Notes under the pieces: generated by a model
The model's input: only the letters and a program-made list of their open reading frames with translations
What the model was told of the DNA's origin: nothing
Database searches by the model: none
Shown: piece by piece, positions 34,150 through 42,466 of the stretch
How the letters are laid out: every line of letters begins with the position of its first letter
Numbering within the stretch: position 1 is the first letter of the stretch
Origin: an uncultured Azospirillum sp.
Lineage (GTDB): Bacteria > Pseudomonadota > Alphaproteobacteria > Azospirillales > Azospirillaceae
Reading direction: 5' to 3'
Length of the DNA: 64,000 nt
Assembly (NCBI RefSeq): GCF_946480385.1
Contig: NZ_CAMLJP010000017.1
Location: 4,424 to 68,423, forward strand
Translations under genes and position numbers: made by a program

Positions 34150-35394
34150 GTGCCCCATCCCACCCCTGACGTGGCGATCATCGGCGCCGGCCCCGCCGGG
34201 TTGATGGCGGCGGAGATCGCCGCGACCGCCGGCCTGCGGGTCGCCGTGTTCGACCACACGCCGACCCCTGCGCGCAAGCTGCTGCTGGCCGGGCGCGGCG
34301 GGCTGAACCTGACCCATTCGGAACCGCTCGACCGCTTCCTGCCCCGCTATGGCGCCGCCGAGCCGCTGTTCCGCCGCCTGCTGGCCGGCTTCTCGCCGGA
34401 CGATTTGCGCGGCTGGGCGGCCGGGCTGGGCATCGAGACCTTCGTCGGCAGCAGCGGCCGCGTCTTCCCGGTGCAGATGAAGGCCTCCACCCTGGTGCGG
34501 GCATGGCTGCGGCGGCTGGACGGGCTGGGCGTGACGCTGCACAGCCGCCATCGCTGGACCGGCTGGGACGAGACCGGCGCCCTTACTTTTCATGGGGCCT
34601 TCCGCCATGGTGAGGAGACCGTCACCGTCGCCCCGCGCGCGACCCTGCTGGCGCTGGGCGGGGCGAGCTGGCCGCGCACCGGGTCGGACGGCGGCTGGGT
34701 CCCTCTGCTGGAAGGGCTGGGCGTCGAGGTCGCGCCGCTGGTGCCCTCCAACATGGGCTTCGAGGTGCCCTGGTCCGATCACCTGCGCGACCGCTTCGCC
34801 GGCCAGCCGGTGAAGAGCGTCGGCCTCTCGGCTGCAGGGCGACGGTTGAAGGGCGAGTTCGTCATCACCGAGACCGGGATCGAGGGCGGCGCCGTCTATG
34901 CGCTGAGCGCCCCGCTCCGCGACGCCATCGCCGCCGAGGGCTGGGCGACCCTGACGCTGGACCTGCTGCCGGACATGGCTGAGGCCGAGCTGGTCAAGCG
35001 CCTGCGCCGCCGCGGTGCCGAGTCGCTGTCGACCTTCCTGAAGAAGTCGCTGTCGCTGACCGGCCCGCGCGCCGCCCTGCTGCGCGAGTTCGCCCCCGCC
35101 GCCGACCTGACCGATCCGGTTGCGCTGGCCCGGCAGATCAAGGGGCTGTCGGTGGTGCTGACCGGCGTCCGCCCCATCGACCGCGCGATCTCTTCGGCCG
35201 GCGGCGTCCGCCTGTCGGAACTGGACGAGCGGCTGATGTTGACCCGCCGCCCCGGCCTGTTCCTGGCCGGCGAGATGCTGGACTGGGAGGCGCCGACCGG
35301 CGGCTATCTGTTGCAGGGCTGTTTCGCCATGGGGCTGGCGGCCGGCAAGGGGATGGTGGAGTGGCTGGCGTCAGGCAAATCCGACAACAACTGA
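34150..35394 (+). CDS. TIGR03862-family flavoprotein (HI0933/BaiN-like)
   Basis: The start is GTG 34150; the dinucleotide-binding motif DVAIIGAGPAGLMAAE begins at residue 7, leaving no room for a later start. The 414-residue protein continues with AGRGGLNLTHSEP, GSSGRVFPVQMKA, LLALGGASWPRTGSDG and ends GEMLDWEAPTGGYLLQGCFAMG, all typical of the HI0933-like FAD-dependent oxidoreductase family (TIGR03862). The physiological substrate is unknown. A bidirectional terminator separates it from ahcY. Confidence 0.9.
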   Translation: MPHPTPDVAIIGAGPAGLMAAEIAATAGLRVAVFDHTPTPARKLLLAGRGGLNLTHSEPLDRFLPRYGAAEPLFRRLLAGFSPDDLRGWAAGLGIETFVGSSGRVFPVQMKASTLVRAWLRRLDGLGVTLHSRHRWTGWDETGALTFHGAFRHGEETVTVAPRATLLALGGASWPRTGSDGGWVPLLEGLGVEVAPLVPSNMGFEVPWSDHLRDRFAGQPVKSVGLSAAGRRLKGEFVITETGIEGGAVYALSAPLRDAIAAEGWATLTLDLLPDMAEAELVKRLRRRGAESLSTFLKKSLSLTGPRAALLREFAPAADLTDPVALARQIKGLSVVLTGVRPIDRAISSAGGVRLSELDERLMLTRRPGLFLAGEMLDWEAPTGGYLLQGCFAMGLAAGKGMVEWLASGKSDNN

Positions 35395-35422
35395 ATTCCT
35401 CTTTGAAGAACAGCCAAAGAAA

Positions 35423-35459
35423 AAGGGCCGTCCCATCGGAACGGCCCTTCTTTTTCGAC
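35423..35459. terminator. Bidirectional terminator between flavoprotein gene and ahcY
   Basis: AAGGGCCGT and ACGGCCCTT form a 9-bp stem, with CTTTTTC on the plus strand and TTTTTCTTTG on the minus strand after the mirror stem, so it can end both convergent transcripts. Confidence 0.9.
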
Positions 35460-35470
35460 CCTACGACCGC

Positions 35471-36784
35471 TTAGTAGCGGTAGTGGTCCGGCTTGTAGGG
35501 GCCGGCGGCATTGACGCCGATATATTCGGCCTGCTTGTCGCTGAGGACGGTCAGCTTGGCGCCGATCTTGTCCAGATGCAGGCGGGCGACCTTCTCGTCC
35601 AGGTGCTTGGGCAGGACGTAGACCTTGTTCTCGTAGTTGGCGGCGTTGGTCCACAGCTCGATCTGGGCCAGCACCTGGTTGGTGAAGCTGGCGCTCATCA
35701 CGAAGCTGGGGTGGCCGGTGGCGCAGCCCAGGTTCACCAGACGGCCCTGGGCCAGGACGATCAGGCGCTTGCCGTCGGGGAACACCACCTCGTCGACCTG
35801 CGGCTTGACCTCTTCCCACTTGTAGTTGCGGAGAGCCTCGATCTGGATCTCGCTGTCGAAGTGGCCGATGTTGCAGACGATGGCGCGGTCCTTCATGGCG
35901 CGCATATGGTCGAGCGTGATGACGTCGACGTTGCCGGTCGCGGTGACGAAGATGTCGCCCTGCGGAGCGGCATCGTCCATCGTCACGACCTGATAGCCTT
36001 CCATGGCGGCCTGGAGCGCGTTGATCGGGTCGATCTCCGTCACCAGGACGCGGGCGCCCTGCGAGCGCAAGCTTGCGGCCGAGCCCTTGCCCACGTCGCC
36101 ATAGCCGGCGACCACGGCCACCTTGCCGGCGACCATGACGTCGGTGGCGCGCTTGATGCCGTCGACCAGCGATTCACGGCAGCCATAGAGGTTGTCGAAC
36201 TTCGACTTGGTGACGCTGTCGTTCACGTTGATGGCCGGAACCTTCAGCGTGCCCTTCTTCATCATCTCATACAGACGATGGACGCCGGTGGTGGTCTCTT
36301 CCGACAGGCCGCGGACGTCCTTCAGCATCTCCGGATACTTGTCGTGCATGATCTGGGTGACGTCGCCGCCATCGTCCAGGATCATGTTGGGGGTCCAGCC
36401 GGCATTGGGACCAGAGGCCGGACCGCGCAGGGTCTGCTCGATGCACCACCAGAACTCCTCCTCCGTCTCGCCCTTCCAGGCGAAGACCGGAATGCCGGCG
36501 GCGGCGATGGCGGCGGCGGCCTGATCCTGGGTTGAGAAGATGTTGCAGGAGGACCAGCGCACGGTGGCGCCGAGCGCGGTCAGCGTCTCGATCAGCACGG
36601 CGGTCTGGATGGTCATGTGCAGGCAGCCGACGATGCGGGCACCGGCCAGCGGCTTGGAGTCACCGAACTCCGACCGCAGGGCCATCAGGCCCGGCATCTC
36701 GGTCTCGGCGATGGTGATCTCCTTGCGGCCCCAGCTCGCGAGGCTGATGTCCTTGACCTTGTAGTCCGTGAATTCGGCGGCCAT
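35471..36784 (-). CDS. ahcY: Adenosylhomocysteinase
   Basis: With ATG 36784 (AGGAG 9 bp upstream) the protein has 437 residues. It hydrolyses S-adenosylhomocysteine to adenosine and homocysteine, removing the product inhibitor of methyltransferases. The NAD-binding motif [13 protein letters not shown] lies at about 225-236; [17 protein letters not shown] at the N-terminus, [13 protein letters not shown] (substrate Lys/Asp) and the C-terminal KPDHYRY with the conserved Lys-Tyr are all present. A long frame upstream to 36892 is not family-like. An 18-bp palindrome 110 bp upstream is a likely operator. Confidence 0.97.
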   Translation of the reverse strand: MAAEFTDYKVKDISLASWGRKEITIAETEMPGLMALRSEFGDSKPLAGARIVGCLHMTIQTAVLIETLTALGATVRWSSCNIFSTQDQAAAAIAAAGIPVFAWKGETEEEFWWCIEQTLRGPASGPNAGWTPNMILDDGGDVTQIMHDKYPEMLKDVRGLSEETTTGVHRLYEMMKKGTLKVPAINVNDSVTKSKFDNLYGCRESLVDGIKRATDVMVAGKVAVVAGYGDVGKGSAASLRSQGARVLVTEIDPINALQAAMEGYQVVTMDDAAPQGDIFVTATGNVDVITLDHMRAMKDRAIVCNIGHFDSEIQIEALRNYKWEEVKPQVDEVVFPDGKRLIVLAQGRLVNLGCATGHPSFVMSASFTNQVLAQIELWTNAANYENKVYVLPKHLDEKVARLHLDKIGAKLTVLSDKQAEYIGVNAAGPYKPDHYRY

Positions 36785-36893
36785 GAGGGATGACTCCTGG
36801 TGGGCAGTGATGATTGGGGCCGGCCGGTTCGAATCCCCGGCCTTGCCGCTGTAATTTGCCAAGGGTGTATCAGTGGCATCGGAACCATGCAAG

Positions 36894-36911
36894 CATAAAG
36901 ATATCTTTATG
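36894..36911. promoter_or_regulatory. Candidate SahR-type operator upstream of ahcY
   Basis: CATAAAGATATCTTTATG is a perfect 18-bp palindrome located 110 bp upstream of the ahcY start and 84 bp upstream of the divergent radical SAM gene. It is AT-rich in a GC-rich genome. It resembles operators reported for ArsR-family SahR regulators of the SAM cycle, as far as I recall; the motif match is from memory. Confidence 0.55.
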
Positions 36912-36994
36912 TTTGTTGGGTAGGGTGATGAGAGATGCCGCCTCCGGCCTTTTGTTCACTTTACGTTCCTATCGGCCACGGCTAAGCTGCGGGC

Positions 36995-38086
36995 ATGGAC
37001 GAGATACGGCGATCCCCGATCAAGGGCCGCGGGGCGGTCAGCAACGCCACCGGGCGGTTCGAGCGCGAGACCCGCGTCCTGACCGACGATGGCTGGACCG
37101 GTTATGCCGAGGGCGGGAACGAGGCGCTGTCCGATCCCGTCCGCACCATCGTCTCGCCGGCCTCGGCCAAGTCGATCATCACCAGCAACCAGTCGCCGGA
37201 CATCCCCTTCGACCGGTCGGTGAACCCGTACCAGGGGTGCGAGCACGCCTGCATCTACTGCTTCGCCCGGCCGACCCATGCATATCTGGGGCTGTCGCCG
37301 GGGCTGGATTTCGAGACCAAGCTGTTCGCCAAGCGCAACGCGGCGGAGCTGCTGGCCAAGGAGCTGAGGGCGAAATCCTATGTCTGTCAGCCGCTGGCGC
37401 TGGGGGCCAACACCGATCCCTACCAGCCGGTCGAGCGGACGGAGGGCATCACCCGCCGGGTGCTGGAGGTCTGCCGCGATTTCAGGCAACCGATCAGCAT
37501 CATCACCAAATCGGCGCTGGTGCTGCGCGATCTCGATATCCTGGCGCCGATGGCGGCGGAAGGGCTGGCATCGGTTGCGGTCTCCGTCACCACGCTGGAC
37601 CGCGACCTCGCCCGCGTGATGGAGCCGCGGGCCAGCACGCCGCCACGCCGGCTGGACGCCATCCGCAGCTTGACGCAAGCCGGCGTGCCGGTGGCGGTGC
37701 TCGCCAGCCCGATGATCCCCGCCCTGAACGACCATGAGTTGGAGGCGATCCTGGAGGCGGCGGCAGAGGCAGGGGCGAGCGCCGCCAACTATATCCTGCT
37801 GCGCCTGCCGCTGGAGATCGCCGGACTGTTCGAGGAATGGCTGCGCGTCCACGCCCCCAACCGCGCCGACCGCGTGCTGAGCCTGATGCGGCAGAGCCGC
37901 GACGGTGCGCTCTACCGCTCCGGATTCGGGACGCGGATGAAGGGCACCGGCCCTTACGCCGAGTTGCTGCGCCATCGCTTCAAGCTGGCCTGCCGCAAGC
38001 ACGGGCTGGGCGACCGGAGCTGGCAGCTCGATTGCAGCCGCTTCCGGGTGCCGCCGGCCGCCGGGGACCAGCTGTCGCTGCTGTGA
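36995..38086 (+). CDS. PA0069-family radical SAM protein
   Basis: The 363-residue protein has the radical SAM cysteine motif YQGCEHACIYCFARPTHAYLG (CxxxCxxC, about residue 80-87), preceded by KSIITSNQSPDIPFDRSVNP, which is characteristic of the PA0069/SPL-like family. Later elements TDPYQPVER, ITKSALVLRDLD and PMIPALND fit the same family. It would bind a [4Fe-4S] cluster and cleave SAM; the substrate is unknown. It is divergent from ahcY, whose product recycles SAM by-products, but no functional link is shown. Confidence 0.9.
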   Translation: MDEIRRSPIKGRGAVSNATGRFERETRVLTDDGWTGYAEGGNEALSDPVRTIVSPASAKSIITSNQSPDIPFDRSVNPYQGCEHACIYCFARPTHAYLGLSPGLDFETKLFAKRNAAELLAKELRAKSYVCQPLALGANTDPYQPVERTEGITRRVLEVCRDFRQPISIITKSALVLRDLDILAPMAAEGLASVAVSVTTLDRDLARVMEPRASTPPRRLDAIRSLTQAGVPVAVLASPMIPALNDHELEAILEAAAEAGASAANYILLRLPLEIAGLFEEWLRVHAPNRADRVLSLMRQSRDGALYRSGFGTRMKGTGPYAELLRHRFKLACRKHGLGDRSWQLDCSRFRVPPAAGDQLSLL

Positions 38087-38160
38087 GGGGCGCTGCTGTG
38101 ACGGGCGGGGGTTGGAACAGCGTGGAACAGCGGGCCGGGTGACGTTTCATCCCGTGCGCC

Positions 38161-38826
38161 CTACCGGCGCCAGGAGAAAGCGCCGGCACCGCGGCGGCTC
38201 ACCGGGCCGGGGTTGAGGTTGGGATAATGTTCGTACTGGTTGGCGGTCCAGGGGAAGACGCCCTTCGGGCCTTCCGCTTCCGGCCGGGTCAGGATGGCGG
38301 CGACCATGGCCGGATCGGGCGGCGTGCGCTCGCGCAACGCGCCGGGGATGTCCTCATCGAGTTCGGGGACGGTGACGGTGGGCGGATCTTCGGGACGGGG
38401 CTGCTGTTGGGCGGCCTGCTGTTTCGCGGTGTCGAGGCCGGCGAAGAGGCCGAGGCGTTCGGCCAGCCAGCGGACGGTGGAGGGGTCGCCGGCCGACACC
38501 AGCCGCTCGATCTGCTCGGCCACCATGGCGCGCAGCGAGGACAGGCGCAGTTCGGCCTCGCGGTTCAGCGCCTCGCGCTCCCACCACACGCGCAGGCGGA
38601 AATCCTTGGAGCCGTAATAGGCGCGCCACAGCGTGGTGCGGCTGCAGCCCATGGCGCGCGAGACCTGAAGGAAGCTGTTGCCGCGCGCCAGCATGCCGGC
38701 GGCCATGATCCACTGTTCCTCGTGGAACTGCGATCCGGGGACCAGCGAACCGTCGGCGGGCACCGGCGGCTCTTCCGCCCAGAAGGGGAAGCGGTCGTCT
38801 TTCAGCGTACGGGGATCGACGGGCAT
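38161..38826 (-). CDS. HTH domain protein of unknown function
   Basis: With ATG 38826 the protein has 221 residues. Residues about 38-75 (EEQWIMAAGMLARGNSFLQVSRAMGCSRTTLWRAY) form a helix-turn-helix like those of terminase small subunits and Hin-type recombinases. A charged helix follows (EREALNREAELRLSSLRAMV), then a Pro-rich acidic tail. There are no phage genes nearby, so a prophage origin is not supported. It may be a stand-alone DNA-binding protein. Function unknown. Confidence 0.7.
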   Translation of the reverse strand: MPVDPRTLKDDRFPFWAEEPPVPADGSLVPGSQFHEEQWIMAAGMLARGNSFLQVSRAMGCSRTTLWRAYYGSKDFRLRVWWEREALNREAELRLSSLRAMVAEQIERLVSAGDPSTVRWLAERLGLFAGLDTAKQQAAQQQPRPEDPPTVTVPELDEDIPGALRERTPPDPAMVAAILTRPEAEGPKGVFPWTANQYEHYPNLNPGPVSRRGAGAFSWRR

Positions 38827-38994
38827 GGGGCAGCTCCGCAGAAGGGTTGAGTCTGCGGAGAGCTTATAGGAATTTTTTCCGGTTTCGAGGAATTTTCGCA
38901 AATGCCGTCGCCAACCGGGGAGGTGGCGGAGTCCGGGGCAACATTTCCGATCCTGCCCGCCATCTCCGCGGCCTCCCGCCCGGACAGAATGACG

Positions 38995-39228
38995 TCAGGA
39001 TCGGCGGATCGTCTTGCCCCAGGGCGGCAGCGGGTCGGCGGTCTTCTGCCCGGAGGACGACAGCGCCGACAGCGGAAGGCGGCCGGTCGCCAGCATCGCC
39101 ATCACCAGCGCCGGATGAGCGGGAGCAGCGGCGGCAGAGTGGTGGTCGGTCTGCCCGGTCTCGGCCGGTTCGTCGTTCAGCGCCTCGTTGATGCGGGCGA
39201 AGGCTTCGATGTCTTTGATGTGCAGCAT
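38995..39228 (-). CDS. Small hypothetical protein
   Basis: ATG 39228 with GAGGGG 9 bp upstream gives 77 residues. The N-terminus MLHIKDIEAFARINEALNDE is helical; the middle is Ala/His-rich and the C-terminus (QKTADPLPPWGKTIRRS) is basic. I recognise no family. Codon use matches neighbours. It lies between the MFS gene and the HTH gene on the same strand. Confidence 0.55.
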   Translation of the reverse strand: MLHIKDIEAFARINEALNDEPAETGQTDHHSAAAAPAHPALVMAMLATGRLPLSALSSSGQKTADPLPPWGKTIRRS

Positions 39229-39333
39229 GGTCCGTGCCCCTCGGCTTCGACATTTGTGCGTCGCAGCAAAAACGAAGGTAACAGCTCTGCCCTCGAATGA
39301 TCTCACGTGCGGCGCTTTGACGCGGCCCTTTTT

Positions 39334-40632
39334 CTAACGGGCTGGTTCGCGAACGGCCAGCATAAGCCCGAAGCCGATGACGAAGAAAGCCAGAACCGTC
39401 GCCATGCCGGCGCGCTGGCTGTCGAAGGCCTGGGTCGCCAGCCCGAACAGCAGCGGCCCGAAGAAGCCGACGAAGCGGCCGGTCAGGCCGTAGAGCCCGA
39501 ACATCTCGCCCGCCATGCCCGGCGGCGCCAGCCGCGCCATCATCGACCGCCCGGCCGCCTGTGCCGGACCGAAGAACAGCCCGAGCCCCAACGCGAAGAT
39601 CCAGAACCACAGCCGCTCGGTCGCCAGCAGCAGCGGCAGGCCGCACAGCGCCATGCCGGCCAGCGCGATCAGGATCACCGGCTTGGCGCCCGCCCGGTCG
39701 TCCATCCAGGCGAAGCCGATGGCTCCCGCCCCGGCCACCACGTTGAGCGCGATGGCGAAGACGAGGATTTCCTCGAAGCTCATGCCGAAGGTGCCGGCGG
39801 CGAAGATGCCGCCGAAGGCGGTGATGGTGTTGATGCCGTCGCGGTAGAAGGCGCTGGCGACCAGGAACCGCGCCACCTCGCGGTAACGCCGGACCTGACG
39901 CAGCGTGGCGACCAGCGTCGCCACCCCTTCGCGCGCCGCCCGGACCAAGCCGTGGCCGGTGGACGGCTCGTCGGGCACCCACAGGAAATAGGGCAGCGCG
40001 AACAGCCCGTACCAGGCGGCGGCCAGCAGGACGGTGGCGCGGACGTTGGCCTGCGGCCCCCAATCGGCCCACTCCATGCCGAACAGGCCGAACAGCGGGG
40101 CCGGCGCCTTGACGAAGCCGACCAGCGCCAGGACGAGGCAGGCCAGCCCGCCGAAATAGCCGATGCCCCAGCCCCAGCCCGACACCCGGCCGAGCAGCCG
40201 CGCCGGCACCAGTCCGGGCAGGGTGGCGTTGTAGAAGACGTTGGCCAGCTCGAACGCCACGGTGGCGACCACCACGCAGGCCAGCGCGAAGGCGGCGTCG
40301 GCCGGATCGGGACGCACCCACCAGAGGGCGGCGGTGAACAGGACGGTGACCAGGGTGAACAGCGCCATCCACGGCTTGCGCCGCCCGGCGCGGTCGGCGA
40401 TGGCGCCGAGCACCGGGCTGAGCGCCGCGATGGCGACGCCGGCCACGGTCATGGCGGCACTCCAGCGCGCCGTTCCCTCCACCGGATCGCCGACAACGCC
40501 GCGGGCGAAATAGACCGCGAAGACGAAGGTGGTGATGATGGTGTTGTAGGCCGAATTCGCCCAGTCGTAGAGACACCAGGAGGCGATGGCGCGGCGGGAG
40601 GGGGCGTCGGGGGACGGAGTGGCTTCGGTCAC
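39334..40632 (-). CDS. MFS transporter, UMF1/Atg22-like
   Basis: The 432-residue protein has about twelve membrane segments. It starts RRAIASWCLYDWANSAYNTIITTFVF, the signature of the UMF1 (Atg22-like) major facilitator family, followed by LGAIADRAGRRKPWM as the cytoplasmic loop motif. Substrates of bacterial members are mostly unknown; yeast Atg22 exports amino acids. It begins 6 bp after the TPR-PRMT gene, so the two are an operon. Confidence 0.88.
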   Translation of the reverse strand: MTEATPSPDAPSRRAIASWCLYDWANSAYNTIITTFVFAVYFARGVVGDPVEGTARWSAAMTVAGVAIAALSPVLGAIADRAGRRKPWMALFTLVTVLFTAALWWVRPDPADAAFALACVVVATVAFELANVFYNATLPGLVPARLLGRVSGWGWGIGYFGGLACLVLALVGFVKAPAPLFGLFGMEWADWGPQANVRATVLLAAAWYGLFALPYFLWVPDEPSTGHGLVRAAREGVATLVATLRQVRRYREVARFLVASAFYRDGINTITAFGGIFAAGTFGMSFEEILVFAIALNVVAGAGAIGFAWMDDRAGAKPVILIALAGMALCGLPLLLATERLWFWIFALGLGLFFGPAQAAGRSMMARLAPPGMAGEMFGLYGLTGRFVGFFGPLLFGLATQAFDSQRAGMATVLAFFVIGFGLMLAVREPAR

Positions 40633-40638
40633 CCTCCC

Positions 40639-42297
40639 TTACCCCTGCCCGCCCCCTGCCAACCCGTCCACCCCGAAGGAGATCTGGTTGTTGTCGTAGC
40701 GGGCGACGATGCGCAGGCGGTCGCCGGCCGACAGCGCGATCGGCTTTTCCAGGAAGGTCATCGCCTGCTTCCAGTGGTTGGTGCGGGCGCGGCTTTCCGA
40801 CTTGTAGACCACCTCGTCGTCCATGAAGAGGTCGAACCAGAAGGCGACGCCGTGGCAGGTGCCGGCGGTGACGATGGTCACGTCGATCACCCGCTCGCCC
40901 TCCTCCGGCATGTTGCGGGTGAAGTCGAAATCCAGCGCGGTGAAGGGCTTGGACAGCGGGGTGTGGGCGTCGGCGCCGAGGTCGATCTGCTGGTAGCCGG
41001 GGGAGCGGAAGACGTCGAAGCTGCCCATGTCGAAGCCGTCGATGGTCTCCACCGGGTTGATGCGGGCCAGCTCCGGCGTCTCCACCAGCATGGCGTAGAC
41101 GGTGGAGGCGCGCGGGATGATGGCGCCGCCCGGCTTCACCAGATGGGTGCGGGCATGCTGCAGCACCGACAGCATGCGCGGGGCCAGCATGCCGATGTTG
41201 ATGAGTTCGGAGACGAAGACGTCGGCCTTCTCCGGCAGGTCGCCGCCCTCGCCCACCGTCAGCTGGGTGGACAGGCGCGGCACCACGTCGATGCGGCCGG
41301 CATAGCCGTTGCGCGCCACGGTTTCCTTGGCGACGCGGGCGAGGATCGGGTTGACCTCGCAGGTCACCACCTTCTTCGCGCCGGCGCGGGCCGCCATCAT
41401 GGCGACGATGCCGGAGCCGGTGCCGATCTCCAGCACCAGCGAATCGGGCTTCACCGCCCGTTCCAGCGACTGCTTGTAGGCCTCGTTCCGCTCGAAATCG
41501 TTGATCATCGGCAGATGCCAGCCGGGCACCGCGTTGGAATAGATCAGCCGGCGGGTGAACTTCACCATCGGATGGTCGGGCGCCTGCTCGCGCGCCGCCT
41601 CGATCACCTCGATGGCTTCGGCGGCGCGGTCGAGGCTCTGCAGCACATGGGCGAGGCCGACCTGGGCCGGGACGAAGCGCGGGGCGGCGGCGAGCACGAT
41701 GCGGAACTCCGCCTCCGCCTCGGCCAGCCGGCCCCGGGTGGAGAGAAGCTCCGCCAGACTGTAATGCACGTCGAGATAGTCGGGCGCCTGCTCCAGCGCG
41801 GTGCGGAAATGCTGCTCCGCCTCCTCCAGCTCGCCCAGCTCGCGCAGGGTGGCGGCGAGGAAATGGTGCATCTCCGGCGCTTCCGGCCGCAGGTCCAGCG
41901 CGGCGCGGAAGCAATCGGCCGCCTCCTCCAGCCGGCTCTGCGCCTTCAGCGCGTTGCCGAGGTTGCCGTGCAGTTCGGGCAGGCGCGGGTTGATGGCGAG
42001 GCCGGCGCGGAACGCCTCCTCCGCCTCCGCCGGGCGGGCCTGCTGGAAGAGCAAACTGCCGCGGCTGTTGTGGAAGGACGGGTCGTTGCCGTTCTCCGCG
42101 ATGGCCTGGGCGAACAGGGAGAGCGCGTTTTCCGGATGGTCGGTGTGGGCGGCGACCAGCCCCAGCAGATGCAGCGCCTGCGCATTGTGCGGGTCCGTCG
42201 CCAGGATCGCCCGGCAGACCTGTTCCGCCCCATCCAGATCGTTGCTGCGGAAACGCTTGGCCGCGTCGAGCAGGGTCGGGGCGGGGGTGTCGGTCAT
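40639..42297 (-). CDS. TPR protein with PRMT-fold methyltransferase domain
   Basis: ATG 42297 gives 552 residues. Residues 1-245 are about six to seven TPR units (LLGLVAAHTDHPENALSLF and repeats). Residues about 255-400 form a SAM-binding Rossmann domain with LVLEIGTGSGIVAMMAARAG (motif I near 288-300) and EVNPILARVAKE. The C-terminal beta-barrel has NHWKQAMTFLE at about 507, the counterpart of the PRMT THW loop. The double-E loop reads SELINIGMLAP (361-373): the first Glu (364) is kept and the second is lost. The layout resembles eukaryotic PRMT9/PRMT7. Arginine methylation is therefore uncertain. It is co-transcribed with an MFS permease gene 6 bp downstream. Confidence 0.88.
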   Translation of the reverse strand: MTDTPAPTLLDAAKRFRSNDLDGAEQVCRAILATDPHNAQALHLLGLVAAHTDHPENALSLFAQAIAENGNDPSFHNSRGSLLFQQARPAEAEEAFRAGLAINPRLPELHGNLGNALKAQSRLEEAADCFRAALDLRPEAPEMHHFLAATLRELGELEEAEQHFRTALEQAPDYLDVHYSLAELLSTRGRLAEAEAEFRIVLAAAPRFVPAQVGLAHVLQSLDRAAEAIEVIEAAREQAPDHPMVKFTRRLIYSNAVPGWHLPMINDFERNEAYKQSLERAVKPDSLVLEIGTGSGIVAMMAARAGAKKVVTCEVNPILARVAKETVARNGYAGRIDVVPRLSTQLTVGEGGDLPEKADVFVSELINIGMLAPRMLSVLQHARTHLVKPGGAIIPRASTVYAMLVETPELARINPVETIDGFDMGSFDVFRSPGYQQIDLGADAHTPLSKPFTALDFDFTRNMPEEGERVIDVTIVTAGTCHGVAFWFDLFMDDEVVYKSESRARTNHWKQAMTFLEKPIALSAGDRLRIVARYDNNQISFGVDGLAGGGQG

Positions 42298-42466
42298 CGC
42301 GGCGGCTCCAGGATGGGCGGGAACACGAAAAGATCGCCGCACCATACCGGGAATTGCCGCCCCGCTACAGCCTTTCGATCCGCAACCGCCCACCGGGCCA
42401 GGCTATTGCGTGCGCGCGATTATCAATGCGCAAATACCCGCATAAGAAGAATTATGAGGCGGGAAT

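Noticed and set aside
36785..36994. SAH or SAM riboswitch upstream of ahcY
   Set aside because: I could not find the conserved cores of SAH, SAM-I or SAM-II riboswitches in this stretch; the palindrome fits a protein operator better.
38161..38826. Prophage terminase small subunit
   Set aside because: The HTH looks similar, but no large terminase, portal or capsid gene is nearby.
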